NCBI GenBank assembly: GCA_964030785.1
Contig: OZ034970.1
Location: 35,343,943 to 35,407,942 of the forward strand
Direction of reading: 5' to 3'
DNA: 64,000 nt
From: Siderastrea siderea
Lineage: Eukaryota > Cnidaria > Anthozoa > Scleractinia > Rhizangiidae
The stretch's first letter is position 1. Every line of letters begins with the position of its first letter. The position numbers and the translations under genes were made by a program. Shown one piece after another: positions 9,650 to 22,600 of the stretch. The notes below the pieces were generated by a model. It was not told the origin of the DNA, did not search any database, and saw nothing but the letters and a program-made list of their open reading frames with translations.

Positions 9650-11583
9650 TTGCTTACATGGTTTATTGAAGAGAGTGTCACATGTATGTATGCATCGATC
9701 TGCATACCAATTTTTTTCTTTTGTGCCTTTGTAACGTTTTATTCTATTCTGTCACACTTCCGATGATTTTGTCAACTACTTGTCAGGCTCTGGTCAGGGT
9801 ACGTCTGTTTTCTAACATGAGAACCGATCTTCTCCTTTTTATCTCGTCGTTGAAACAGCAAAAACTGAAAAAAAAGAAAAGAAAGAAAAAAGAAAAAAAG
9901 AAATAGCGATTGCGTTTGCGTCAAACTGTTAATACCTTACTCGGCTTGATAATCAAGTAGCATCATTACAATTCTCCTTTTTCGCTATACTGAAAAGACA
10001 GAGAAAAAAGGAGAAGGGGAAGGAAAGGGAAAAACAAAAGCATCGGATTTGCAATTTGTTGTAATATGACTTTGTACTTGTTTAGAAGTAATAGAATATG
10101 GACATGTTTTCATAAAAAAGTGTAGGTTAAGTCTACCGTAATGATATTTCATTTTATATTCTCTGAATGTCTACAATACAATAAGCTAGTGTGTCGAGTT
10201 TGGTGGTTCTTGACAAGATCAAGCCGTTGCTCGCCATCAGTTTACGCCCTAGCTAGGTTGTGTCCACATGGGACACATGGGACGGTTTTAACACAGTGCA
10301 GATGCACTGAGGTGTTACACAGTGACTTGCAATTGCCACCATTGAGTTTGTTTCTATAAACTAAATTCGATATTCACAGAGAAGACATTACGGCTTTATA
10401 ATGACGGCTAGTTGGGAGAAAATATATTCCGTATTGGGCGGAGTCGCGAAAAATTAGTTTTTATGGCGATCCACGTCTCTTGTTTTTTGGGAAAAAACAA
10501 AAAGCCAGAGCACTTATTCTGTTGATCAAAATAGAAATCTTACTCGTTGTGAAGATTTGCAAGATTTGAACAGTTTTGGTTTTGAAGCAAAATTTTTGAA
10601 TTCGTCGCTTTTTCAACCCAGATAATTTAATTGTCCAATGTAACAAAATAAACTCTTTCAGTGCATCAACATAAATTTATTCAAACGACGGAATTCGACA
10701 AAATAATAGAATAACGTGACAATCAATTTCTTTTCCAGGCCAAAACTAGAACACAAATGATAACGCAATACAGCGCGCGCATCGCGAAATAAAAACTGAA
10801 AACAAACTGTTTGAAAAAAACAAACTCAGTTTTAAAGCTTTAACACTCACATTTTCGACAATCTGTCAAGGTAAGTTGCTTGTAGGGATGAATCACATTG
10901 TAATAAAGGTTTTCCAACTATATCACTGAGCAAAAACTAAACTTTTGCCTGTGGTTTTGTGAAGAAAAGTTTTGAAGTTTGACCTTGGCCGCGTTGTCAT
11001 ACAGTTTTTGAACCAATCACAAGCCAGTATTTTGAGGCGACATTATCGCAAAAAAACTCCGTCTCAAACGCAATCAAAAGAGACCACTAGATCGCGATAA
11101 ATGTTATTAATTACACCACGAATGAACATCACAGCCGTTTTTAAACTCCTTTAGGATGCCCTTTTTAGTCCCATGATCTTTAATACGTCCCGTGAAAACC
11201 TTGTTAGAAGGAGTGGGTGCCAGCGTGGTTAGTTTTCTCTTGCTCTCAGAGACCTTACTCGCAGGCTACCGATCGAGGTGCCAAGAGGGTACCCTCCCGA
11301 CCTCCGATTTTAGAGGGGAATTGGCAAGCTTCGGGACAGACGAATCTCTTTCAAGTGAATTCAATCAGGAATCAGGTGAGGTAGTCATTTACGGGAGATG
11401 ATGACTCAAGCAAATATTAATTTGCCCTAAGTTTTGCAAGTAATAGAGTGACGCGAGCTTCAATGAGGCGGTCGCGAAGCGACCGAGCGAGCGATCGACG
11501 AAGTTGCGAGAGGACTACTAACCAGAAAAAATTAAAGAACTTGGGGAAGTCTACATTGTACTGGGAACTGATTCAAACACAAG
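9650..11583. other. 3' flank of gene A and intergenic sequence
   Basis: No gene supported. A candidate plus-strand polyadenylation hexamer AATAAA is at 10647-10652, about 1 kb after the stop, which would give a long 3' UTR; closer ones were not seen. The open frame at 11192-11401 has no splice context or recognisable motif. A small palindromic, CpG-rich patch lies at about 11460-11510 (GGTCGCGAAGCGACC). Confidence 0.4.
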
Positions 11584-11830
11584 GGGCCGATTATTTAAAC
11601 GAAGTCTAACTTAGACCGTGCTTTAAGGAACTAACTAAAACTCTACATCTGTTTACAAGTACGTTATTTATAGGAAATAAACGTTCTTCTAGTCTGCGCT
11701 ACATGCCTGCTTTACATTAGTTATGGTAAAGAAGGTTTACATATTTGGCTATGCCAGATAGAAATCGGTTTAGACCGCGGTTTTGTTAAACGTTGAAAAC
11801 GTCGTCTAAACTTTGTTTGAATAACAGCCC
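11584..11830. mobile_element. MITE, 247 bp, with imperfect terminal inverted repeats
   Basis: The left end GGGCCGATTATTTAAACGAA mirrors the right end, whose reverse complement starts GGGCTGTTATTCAAACAAAG. A 3-base AAG flanks both sides (11581-11583 and 11831-11833) as a possible target-site duplication. No coding capacity. Three-base duplications are typical of PIF/Harbinger and CACTA-type elements, but the target is not the usual TWA, so the superfamily stays open. Confidence 0.6.
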
Positions 11831-13260
11831 AAGATGTCACAGAAAAGGTCCGGCCCAAAGAAGATGGTCACCCGCAAGAGTCTGATTGACGTCAACAGGA
11901 TTTCATAAAGACGGCGGGATCTACAGTGGCCGCTAAGTCCTGTGTTGAACGTCGATCTTCTCATTAGCCGACCCGGGTTAGCCCTACATAACGCAGTTTA
12001 GCAAAGACGATAGCTTTTACTTATTTGTATAAAGTTCGGCACATCAATAGTTCGACGTTTAACGCCGGCGTTAGAGGAATCAACTGAACCTATTTTTTTA
12101 AGAGCAGAAATAAAACAGAGACTAAAGAAATAAAATGTTTATTTGAAAGACACATTACTTACATTACAGTACTAAACTTACACTAAATGACAAAACAGTT
12201 AAGAAAATTCACAAAACGTTCGACTTGGATAATGTATGTGAACTCTTGATGTACAAGGGTGATTGATACTAATAATATATCTTAATAAATAAATAAATGA
12301 TATTAGATAATCTATCATATATCATACAATCATGAATGAAATCATTATCTAAGAAAAGTTTTATAAAAGTTAGTTACATGAGAAATCCAATCTTGATTCG
12401 TGCGGTGAAACTGTATTCTGTGAAATCTACAGAAATGACCTACCATGTCGTTTATAACATATTTTAAATAGTCCAAATAGGCCCCTTTTGCCTCCTTTTC
12501 TGAGTGAGGCCCGGCGCACAGCCTTTCCTGAGTTTTCATTCAATTTCAAAAACCTGAACCATTTCCATACCGAAAGGAAATGTTTAACATCAACGTGGCC
12601 TCACTGAGTGATAGACAGCCGAGTCTCAAAGCAACACCGAAATTGCTGTTTGCTCCTTTGACTTACACTGAAATTACATTCAAATCTGTTAATTTATGGT
12701 GACGTACCGGACGACTTTACAAAACGAAACCTTTTCGTGGAGTCGATCGAATGATTTAGCTAAGCCCTGCATTTTCTGGCTGTTGTCAGTCTTGATACAT
12801 GTGCACTTTCGCTATAATTGCCATACGATTGTCTTATAAAATATATCCAAAACAAAGGTTAAAGGACTCATTGCCATTTACCCTTTTAGTCAGCCAAACA
12901 CGTCGTTCTTTTCAGGGGTCTTTTCAGTGCGTGTTAACTATTTACAGTTTTGTTTCGTAGACCTAAATGACTTCACATAATCATGTTGCGTTGACTTAAA
13001 TACATTTTTTTTACGTTATTTGGATAAAGGTGAAAAAGTATTAATGACAAATAATACCACAGAATATCAGTAATTCTGGGAAGACAGCACTGGTAAGGTT
13101 AGGTTGTCAATAATCAATCTGTCAATCTATTACGAAGATGTTTTTCTTACACACTTATAGTTACTGTACTTGTAAAATCTGTTTTAGACATTTTGTCATT
13201 ATAATGTGCAGTAATTACATTTTACTACTTTCCAAAAAGCCTTTGGGTCATATTTAACTT
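11831..13260. other. Intergenic stretch between convergent genes A and B
   Basis: About 1.4 kb with no coding segment, RNA gene or repeat I can name, apart from short AT-rich runs near 12280-12330. Confidence 0.4.
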
Positions 13261-13270
13261 TTTATTTATT
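13261..13270 (-). terminator. Candidate polyadenylation signal of gene B
   Basis: On the minus strand this reads AATAAATAAA, about 190 bases after the gene B stop codon. Position and sequence fit a cleavage signal; not tested by transcript data. Confidence 0.45.
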
Positions 13271-13456
13271 TCCTTATTTTACATATTTGGTCATCTGAAA
13301 GCCACTATTACAACCTACTGTTTAAAGATTGTTATTATAAAATCGTTCTTGATTGATAATTTTTACTCGTCAAAGTTTTTGATAATGTATAGTGGATATG
13401 CATGTGTGTACAAAAGGCCCTAATTAAAAAAGTTCATATTGAATTGCGTTTCTTAA

Positions 13457-13645
13457 CTAACTTGTTAACGGACATTCCCAGTAGTGTATGTAGCAACTCT
13501 TTTTTTGTCCCCCAAATGGGCTAAAAAGGGTGGAAGATCCTTTGCAGTTACAACTGTATTTCCTCACATTGTTGCGTACTACCGAGGCAAGGTTATACTC
13601 TGCTGCGAAATTTGTGGAACAGGATACTCCCAGTACTCTCTTGCC
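13457..13645 (-). CDS. Gene B exon 13: conserved Cys-rich C-terminal domain
   Basis: 189 bases, the same length as gene A's last exon. It encodes [19 protein letters not shown] onward, with cysteines at [17 protein letters not shown] and the ending PLTS. Most differences from gene A are in the middle (basic/aromatic positions and the loop before SCY). Confidence 0.9.
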   Translation of the reverse strand, partial: GKRVLGVSCSTNFAAEYNLASVVRNNVRKYSCNCKGSSTLFSPFGGQKKSCYIHYWECPLTS

Positions 13646-16600
13646 CTGTTGACGTAAAAAAACTTAATTCGTCATATTTTGACAACAATACAGGTTGGCA
13701 AAAAAAAGAAGAAATGAATGAAACTTCTTTGTTATGGAATTGCGAGGTACAGCTGTATTAGTCGGTCCGTGGTACGAAAAATGGCTGAGTGAGTGAAGAC
13801 GTACTTGCTCATTGATATCAGTTTCGTATAGTTTTTAAATTCCAAAGGAATCTTCGTCTTAGTTTATTTCGTAGTTTAATACATCTTTAAGGACAGTAAA
13901 TTTCTATCTTCGATTGATTTTTTTCATCAATTGCGTTAGCTTAGTTTCGTAAAAAATCTCGTTTGATCATGTGTATTAAATAAAATTAGCATTGTTGCTG
14001 TTGAGCATACTCACATTGGGCTCGTCCAGGGCTGCAGTTATTGTAGGATCGCCCGGAGTTTCTTTTCCTGTTGCTATTTTGTACTGGCACGCGCTAAAAT
14101 CTCCAGCTCCCTTGGGACCTGGTGCACCAATGGATCCGGCAGGACCCGCGGGTCCTTGACTGCCATTAAATCCCGGAGGCCCAACAGGACCCGTCATTTT
14201 GCTAACGTTATTGACCTGCGGAAGAAAGGAGTCATTTTTTAACAAATGTCCGTAAAACACGTGGACCGGATAACGGTGCAAAAAAAAAAAAAACCTTGAC
14301 GGCAATATTGTCGTCTTCTAGTCGACCCCTTGACGCTTGACACCTCATTGAGTTACTCCACTTGCAGACATGTTACCCTCCAGCTGAATTCCCGATTTAC
14401 CTTCAACTTTCACTGTAAACCTTCCCTGTGACAAAAGGTTGAAAAATATAGGACATTTTGGGAAAGTATTTTGCAGGTCATCTCAGCTATTTTTAGTAAC
14501 ACTTTACTATTATAAGTGTAAAATCCATAATTTGATCTCACCTTTACTGTAATACTTGTATTTAAATCCACTAGTGAAGCACGTAAAGAAGCAACATCGG
14601 ATTGAAGAGAAACTGTTGTTAGGTTCAACTGTAAAAATATCAAAACAGAAAAATACTTAAGTCAAGGGCAAGAGTCTTGGCCTTGTTACATCATCTGAAG
14701 CAGAACGAAATCTGTTCCACTCAGTGGCCGACAATCCGAATTGAAGACTGCGTTAAGCATAGAGATCAGTGACTTTTGGAAAGGAAGAGGCCTCTGTGAG
14801 AATGTTCTTCAAATCCACCAAAATAAATCAGAACTTCAATCTAGACATTGCTGTCTCCATCACCGGCAAAATCTTTATTTATGAATCGTTTCACTTTGAA
14901 CAAAGAGTGGTGCTAATTATTCTTATCGCATAATCTGGCATAAACAACTCGTTTCGATTTATAATTTCCTTTCGTTTGACTAGGCCAATTTCTCCGTGTT
15001 AATTAAATCATTACCTTTGACAGGCTGGCAAGAGAAGATGCAATGGACCTCTGTGATTTAAAGAACTAATCGTGAACGTTTTATTACTTATTTTATTTTT
15101 TAAAGAGCAGCTGTATATTTTTAGTTACCTGTTCAGTTAAGTTGTCCTTTACTTGTCGCAACTTCTCCGCAAGACTGTTTTGCGATGTGTTCATCGCTGC
15201 CCATACTCTATGAAATTCTTTCATCGTAAGGTTTCCTGCCGCCCATATCTCCGTGAAATGTTGGCGAGACACTTCCTGTGCATTTAGACGAGTAGAGTTC
15301 AACAAGCTCTCAAGGTCTTGTATTTTCTTGAAGTGCAGTTCCTATAGTAAAAAAATACATAAAACTCATTATTCTTGGGCTCGCAGTAAACGGACTTCTT
15401 CACATTAGTTTATCGGTCGAGAAACATACAATAACAATTTGGAAAAGGTAATCACTCATTTAATTACCTGCTGGCATCAAGAAATAGTTCTTTCTTGGGC
15501 CAAGAGAAATATGCTCAAGTTTGTGACCCAATCAAAATTTCGAATCCAGCCAAAGTAATGATGGCTTTTTTAAGAAGTACAAGCTACTTACCGTCACTTT
15601 CTTTGTGTTATTTGATTTCTGTTCTTCACTGTCAATTCTGGCTTCAAGCCTTTCAGAGCGATACGTCACCTAGAAGAAAAATGAGTGTAAAATGTAAAAT
15701 GTTGCAACTTACACACGTTTCAATAACTAGGATCAACTAGCAGAAACGCACAGACAGTACAAAAGAGCACATGAATGTTTCAACACATACACTCCACAAG
15801 GGAAAAAACAAACTAAGAACAAAAGACAAAAGAACAAGCCGCTGCAAAGAATTGCCTTCCTTTCGACAAAAGTAATAAAGTTATAGATTAATAGCGTTGT
15901 TTTAGATCCGTTTGTTTAGGCGCGATATTAAGATTCCTTTCATCAGACTAATATTCATCGTATACCATGTATTGTAACCGATTCTAATGGTGTTATTTTT
16001 CATATGTTAAATGTGAAAGAGGCTGTGAAACGGATAGTGATAGTGTGCTAAAGGTGCATCCCTCTGAAAAAGTTGACAAGGAAAGGAGACGAACAACCCG
16101 ATCAGCGCAAGACGAAAACGAAACCTTTGCCATTGTTGAGTAAAGATATTGTATGTTATATGATACAATTAAGAGAAATTTTGATCATAGATAATCTTGA
16201 ACATTGAAAGATTAAATGAAGCATTGTTAAAAAACTTACATTTGCCTTGAGCGACCCAAAGGAAGATCTCAAGTTGGTACAGCATTTCCTTGATTGATTG
16301 AGATTCAGCCAAACAGTTTCCATCTCGTCGATGACCTGCAAAAATGAAAAGTTATAAAGAGAGTCTTGAAATAACATACATGCAATGTGGATATGTGCTT
16401 TGGATAGATGTGAATGAATGAGGGTTTTCTGAGCTATAACCCAACTAAAGTAATTTCGGTCTAGCACAAGAAACTTGTGCTTTGAATGGGATTTGAAAAT
16501 AATTGCACTAATTGTGATACCACTGCAAGTCTATAAATATTTTGTTATCAAGCCTTCTGGAATTGAAATTGACTACAACTGAACGTGAGGTAGCACGTGT

Positions 16601-19600
16601 GAAGAAAATTATTACAGTAGCATTTTACCGGAAGAGTCCCACCGTGTTATATAATTAGTAACGTTCACGTTAAACTTAAAAGTGATCTTTCTGAAAGCTT
16701 TTAGCGTTTAAACGTGACGATATCGTTTACTTGATGAAAATTTTCGGTCTACCTTTAACTTTAAATCTTGTAGAGATGACAGCAGTCTATTTAGGGACCC
16801 GTTAGATTCATGTACACTCCACTTTACAGTTTTAAATTCTTGGCCAATCTGAAAAAGAGAAACATTTAGGTTTTACTAGTATATGTACGACGACGTACGA
16901 AATAAATAAAAAACAAACAAACAAACAAACCAAACAGCGACAAAGCACCGCAAAAAAGAAAAAAATTCATTAACTAACCAACCAACCAGCCAACCAACCA
17001 ACCAGCCAACCAACCAACCAACCAACCAACCAACCAACCAACCAACCAACCAACCAACCAATTGATCAATAAGAGCTGCCAATGGATTTAAGGTTATCAC
17101 AAAAGATTAAAGTATCCCATTCAAACACTAACTAAACAGGCTTGACTACATCACATAAAATATACAAAACTAAAACAACAACAACAACAAGAATTCTCCA
17201 ATCTCGGAATTTTTATGTGAGGTGAGTTGAACCATGGTCATCTTACGCTTTTAACATGTTTTAGCGTTGCTCATAACGGGTCATCAGATTGTTTTGTGTA
17301 AATGCAGGAACTGAAATACACATTGATCTTTCGACGTCAAAGTAACGTCTAGTTCAAATAACCATAATAATACCTTATGAGTTAAGTTGGAAGTCTTTTC
17401 AGCTGTTGCATTGACAACAACCCACACGCTCTCCAACTTGTTCAACTGAACCGTTGTGGAGTTTGTCGTTTTCCATAAGCTAGTCATCTGACCAGAAAGT
17501 TGAACTCTGAGTGACTTAAGTTCACGTTGTATGGATTCAAGGTGGTTGGTAAGGTTTTTGAGCTTCTTTTCCTTTAAAGAGAAAAAGTCAAGAAAGATTA
17601 GAAAAGTTTTGATGACAAAATCCGGATCGGATCGGACTGACAAAACCTGAATCGGATCGGACCGGACTCACAAAACCTGGATCGGGTCAAATTCTATTAA
17701 AGAAACCCATATCCACTGATTGAAAGTAGGCGTATTTCAAATTCCCACTAAAAATGGTCAAGTGGTATCTCTGGATCAAGTTGACGAAGAGAAATCAAGA
17801 AAGTGATTGCCATTGCACTGTTTTTGCTTTTTCTTCTGCATTCTGTTGTGAAGACTTTCTGTTTATTGCTATGGGTTTACATCCTGTAAACTACTTCATT
17901 GCTTCAACTTATGAAGAAGAAACTTAAATAGCCTGTGCCAGAGTATGTACAATTAAGTCAGTACCGAATTGAGCATAAAGTAACAATGATATCAAGATAA
18001 CTCGGGCCATTCTCATTCTTTACTTGGAACTTGAACAATGTACATATGATTACAAGGTTTTTAGAATGTAACCATAGCTACCTCGCAGAGGGTAATAAAA
18101 CGGAACTTAAAGCTCTTAGAATAGCGGTATAACAAGGACACCTGCTGTCGTTTTTGTCCAGATCCTAGAATGGCGGAATATGAGATCTGCTCCGGCAATT
18201 ACGATAGCCTGATTCCCACAATGGTTTAGTGTTCGCGGTGAGCCCGCATGACGAAAATCGTGTCAAGTTTGAACATAAGGTTTGATTTCACTTCATCAAA
18301 ACTAAAAAAAAATGTGATCTACTAAGGTAATAAGTATAAAATAGTAATTACCGGTACTTTAGAGCTATTTAACAATGCAAGCTATCACTGTATAAAAAAA
18401 TAATCCGTTTGCTTTCTAACATTAATGTAGGTTTCATTATTGATTTTGTTCCAGGTTTTCTGGAAAATCCCTTTTAACTTATGACAGTATACTCGAAGTT
18501 TCTTTTCTTTCAAGTGACAGCCGTGTTCATTCAGAAGCATTACAGTTTCATTTCAATTTTCACAATTAAAGTGTCTAATCAAATTATATTAGCTTTGCAA
18601 GCTTTCAACAGTGTGATTTAGCGTAAACCAAGACACAGTTCATATGTTACATGACAAAACAGGGTCTCAAACTGAAATGTTTTTCGGTCCTTACTAATCC
18701 TATTTTTGTCACTGATTTTTGGAAGGGGGTAAACCTTTCATTCATATGACCAATTTCTGCAGATGTTTTTGTGTATAAATCCAACATCATCGTGTATTTC
18801 ATGTTTGACATAGAAAACCTTGCCGACAGATAGTTTACTGGTCGATTCATTAATAGCTAAAATTTCAAGTAAAGGACGGCAAAGACGCGATCATTGTTAC
18901 TTTAGGCTCTATTCCTCTTTGTCTTTCCGCTTGGATCTCTCTCTAGAAAAACGTAATCGTTTAATGAAGTAGCTTAATGCATAACAATAAACAGTCAGTC
19001 TTTATCACAGAATGGATGGAGAAGGAAAAAGCAAAAACAGTGCAATGGCAATCACTTTCTTGATCTCTCTTCGTCATCTTGATCAAGAGATACCACTTGA
19101 CCATTTTTAATGGGAATTTAATATGCGCCTACTTTCAATGAGGGGATATGGGTTTCTTTAATAGAATTCGACCCGATCCAGGTTTTGTGAGTCCAGTCCG
19201 ATCCGATCCAGGGTTTTGTCAGTCCGATCCGATCCGATCCGATCCGGTCCGATCCTGGTTTTGTCAACGGCTCTCTATCAGCTTAATTGATCTTCAAGGT
19301 TTTTGACAGTCGAACTGGTTCCTTTGCTTATTTTAGGTTTCATCTTTTAAAACTCGCAGCTTGCGTCTGTAGATCACGAGTTTGCATTACTGTAATGTAA
19401 TGTACTTTTGAAACATGGCCTAGCCATTAAGAAATAATCATTTTGCTTGGCTTATCAAGTATAAAACCTTTATACGTTTTTGTTACAGGTTGTAAAGCCT
19501 TGATTGCTTTTTGGCGACCCCTTTAGACTGGCTTAGCCCCTTATATTTGGTTGTACGAGCTTTTTAAAACCGCTGTTTACTTTAAGGTTTCTCTTACCAT

Positions 19601-22600
19601 ACCATGGTCAATCAGCTACAACCAATGGTTGTTCTTCAATACAGTAGCCAACCAGAGAATTCTTTCAGTTTCTAAATATATACCTCCATCGTGTAAGAAC
19701 AGATTCCTAAGTTAATGGCTCCTTCTAGCAATCTGCTAATGCTGAAAAGCGCATTTTGCATTCCTAAGGCTCAATGAGTCATTGTTCTTAAAACCCGAGT
19801 TGTATCTGTTGTTGGTCAATGGTCTACGTCTGACTATTTTTTTGTTTTAAATAAACTCCCGCTCAAGTTAATCTTGATACTTTTTTATAATCGAAGCTTA
19901 ATATGGTTTCCCTGGTAAAATTTTAAATTCTTCAGACACTCCAAGCATGGTGAAGCATAAATGTATTACCTGAGAAAGCTTCTCCTTCTGTTGTTCCTCC
20001 CTTTGCTTTTGAAGCATGTCCTTTAATTTGCTCATTTCTTCAGAAAACTGTGAAACGTAACAAAGTTAGACAATTGTTAGACAGTCGGTTAGTCAGCCAA
20101 TTGTTAAGTTGCTATTGAAGAAATAGTATATATCGAGAAGTATTTAAAAGTGTGTTGTGCTGAAATTTTTCATAGGAGATGCTACTGTCTTACCTGTCTT
20201 TCCTTTTCTTCGTTAATTCGCTCCACTTGAAGTATTCGTTTTTCCTATAGAAACAAAGCAAACGAGACTTATGTACTTCTCAAGTCTGTAAAAAGGAATG
20301 CTATAAAGCAACTCAGCTGAAGCTCAGACTTACATCAACCTGAGACTCCTAATCATTAGTGTTGATGCACCAGTCAAGAGTCTTCACACACACAAACAAG
20401 AACATGTTATTTTACTCACAACAAACTATCGCTTTTCAAAAAGTTGCCTTTGCCATTACATCACAGTTTTAAAGTATTTAGTATTAATATTGAGGTTCAC
20501 TCTGCTGCCTGAGTGACATCTCGACTCTTCTACTGTTGTCTTTTGAAAAACAGAGTGACATAATGTTTAGCCGGGGTTGTAGTCTAAGAAGTTCGTTGTT
20601 TAAAATATCGAGCAGATCTTAAATATGACGACATATTTATTAAAAAAAAAAAAAGAAGAAAACGAAGAGAAAATACTTTTGCGGATCATTGGCGAACAAG
20701 CCATGATCCGATGTTCTGCTTGAAACGTATCCAGAGGCAAGCATGACTAACCACAAGGACGATTTTTAACTGTTAGGCTTTTGTTAAGGTGATGCAGTTC
20801 GATTCATACTGTTGCCTACAGCTCTACATGGAGTGGGTGTTATATACTGTGATAAAATTCATTTACCATTTTTTGGTCCAACGTGGTCATGTTCTCCGAG
20901 ACCTTCACAATTCTATCGTCATCTACAGATTTCAGGGCGCTTGTGCTTCCCACCTCTAAAGCACAAAAAAACACAACAAGATGGTAATTGATTTATAGAC
21001 CCTAACAACCACATCGAACACGAAAGTATGAAAAATGCAAGTGCGGAATGATGTTCACTTAAGAAGTCGCTTTCGCAAAGCTAAGTAAAAGTGAGTCAAA
21101 TCCAAAAACCCTCTTTAAAACCGGGTCCTGCCACAATTAACAATCGTGACACTGTATGAACTCGTTGTGAACTACAGTAACTATGCTTCTTTTAAAACAA
21201 TCGTCAGGTGCCTTCACTACAGAGTTAATGCTTTGTATAACGGGTTAACTCCCTGCCCAACGTCGATACGAACGAGATCGTAAAAATAGTATCCCTATGA
21301 TCATGGATTTCAATTTATCCGTGGTCCTCAATTCCTCCAAATCGATTTCGTTTAAATGCTGTAACAAACCCGGGTAACAAAGGAAAAGAAGAAAGTTCAA
21401 CAGGTAAGAAAGAAATAGAAAAAGCAACCATAGGAGGCTGGTTAAAACTGTCGTGGACTTGGACGGCACTGATTCAGTTTTTTAGGTGACATCCAATGAG
21501 GTACAACCCTGGTGAAGGTATGAGCCGAATCATTGGTGTTACGTCCCATTCATTACCTATTAAGGGTTTCTAATACAGTACGTCTAGATTCTCTTAAGGA
21601 TTCAACATTCAATTCCTTTCAGTATCGTCCCAACGCTCAAACTTGATTGTAATCCCTCTCCACAGCATGTAGCACATTACAGTTCATCTGCCAATCATAT
21701 CCGTGACAACCCTACAAGAACCGTGAATCAAAAACTCTTGTGAAAACTGCTGTACGTAATTTATTTTTGTCTCCACCGGACCTAATTTATCAAATTTGAA
21801 AAGCAATATTGCATGACCTGTCCGGCTTCTCTTATGTGTTTGTCAGTTTCTAGTGATAGCAGGTCTCTAATTCTGGAATTTTACGCCATGTTTACTACTC
21901 AGCAGATACCTACGGAATGTACTCGCTTTTATCACAACGACTTTATCGAGCGAAATCACGCCCCCATGTCCGTTATCACTAGTTCATAAACACACACACA
22001 TGTAGAGATAGAGAAAAATTCAATAACTTTGGTGAAAGCCGACTGTTACAAACAACTCTGGGTGGTAATCTTATATTGTCTTCTGGAAAGTTCATGTGTA
22101 CACATTTCCCAAACATGTCCCTACAAAGCAGTGTTTTATCTGTTCATACAGAATTTTGACTGGTAAGCGTTATTGAGAGAGACCAAGTTCACTTTTATGA
22201 TTCCTTCAGTACATACGTGTATGGCACAAAAATGTACAGCTTTTCACACCATGATGGCGTAAGGCTGGTATAGGTTCGGTGACTCTATCTGCGAAATGTT
22301 ATACCTTTTGCTGTAAAGCATTAAAAATACACTGTTTTCTTTTTTAGAACGTTACTGGACGTTAACTCCTCGATTGGGGCTCGGGAATGGAGCAATTCCC
22401 AATAGGTCAGTTGCGAAAATATACAGCTGGCACAGTGCATGTGCAAAAAAAACCCATCTCGACAAAACTTGCAGGTGTTGTTTTGACTCTACAAATGATA
22501 AATTGAAGATAAAAGTGTTACTCTTCATTTCCAAAGTTTCACAGCTGGATCGTATTCGTGACAATAGTTCAATTAAAATTCAATTCTTGCGTTTACTATT

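Noticed and set aside
11192..11401. Possible small secreted protein
   Set aside because: Hydrophobic stretch near the start is weak, the start is not ATG-supported by context, and there is no conserved motif or splice partner.
14395..14435. Possible extra gene B exon (GRFTVKVE)
   Set aside because: CACAG acceptor and GTAAAT donor exist, but the 25-base length would break the phase-0 join to the collagen exon.
16876..17100. Open frame with a Gly-Trp-Leu-Val repeat
   Set aside because: Translation of the (AACC)n microsatellite in a gene B intron; not a protein.
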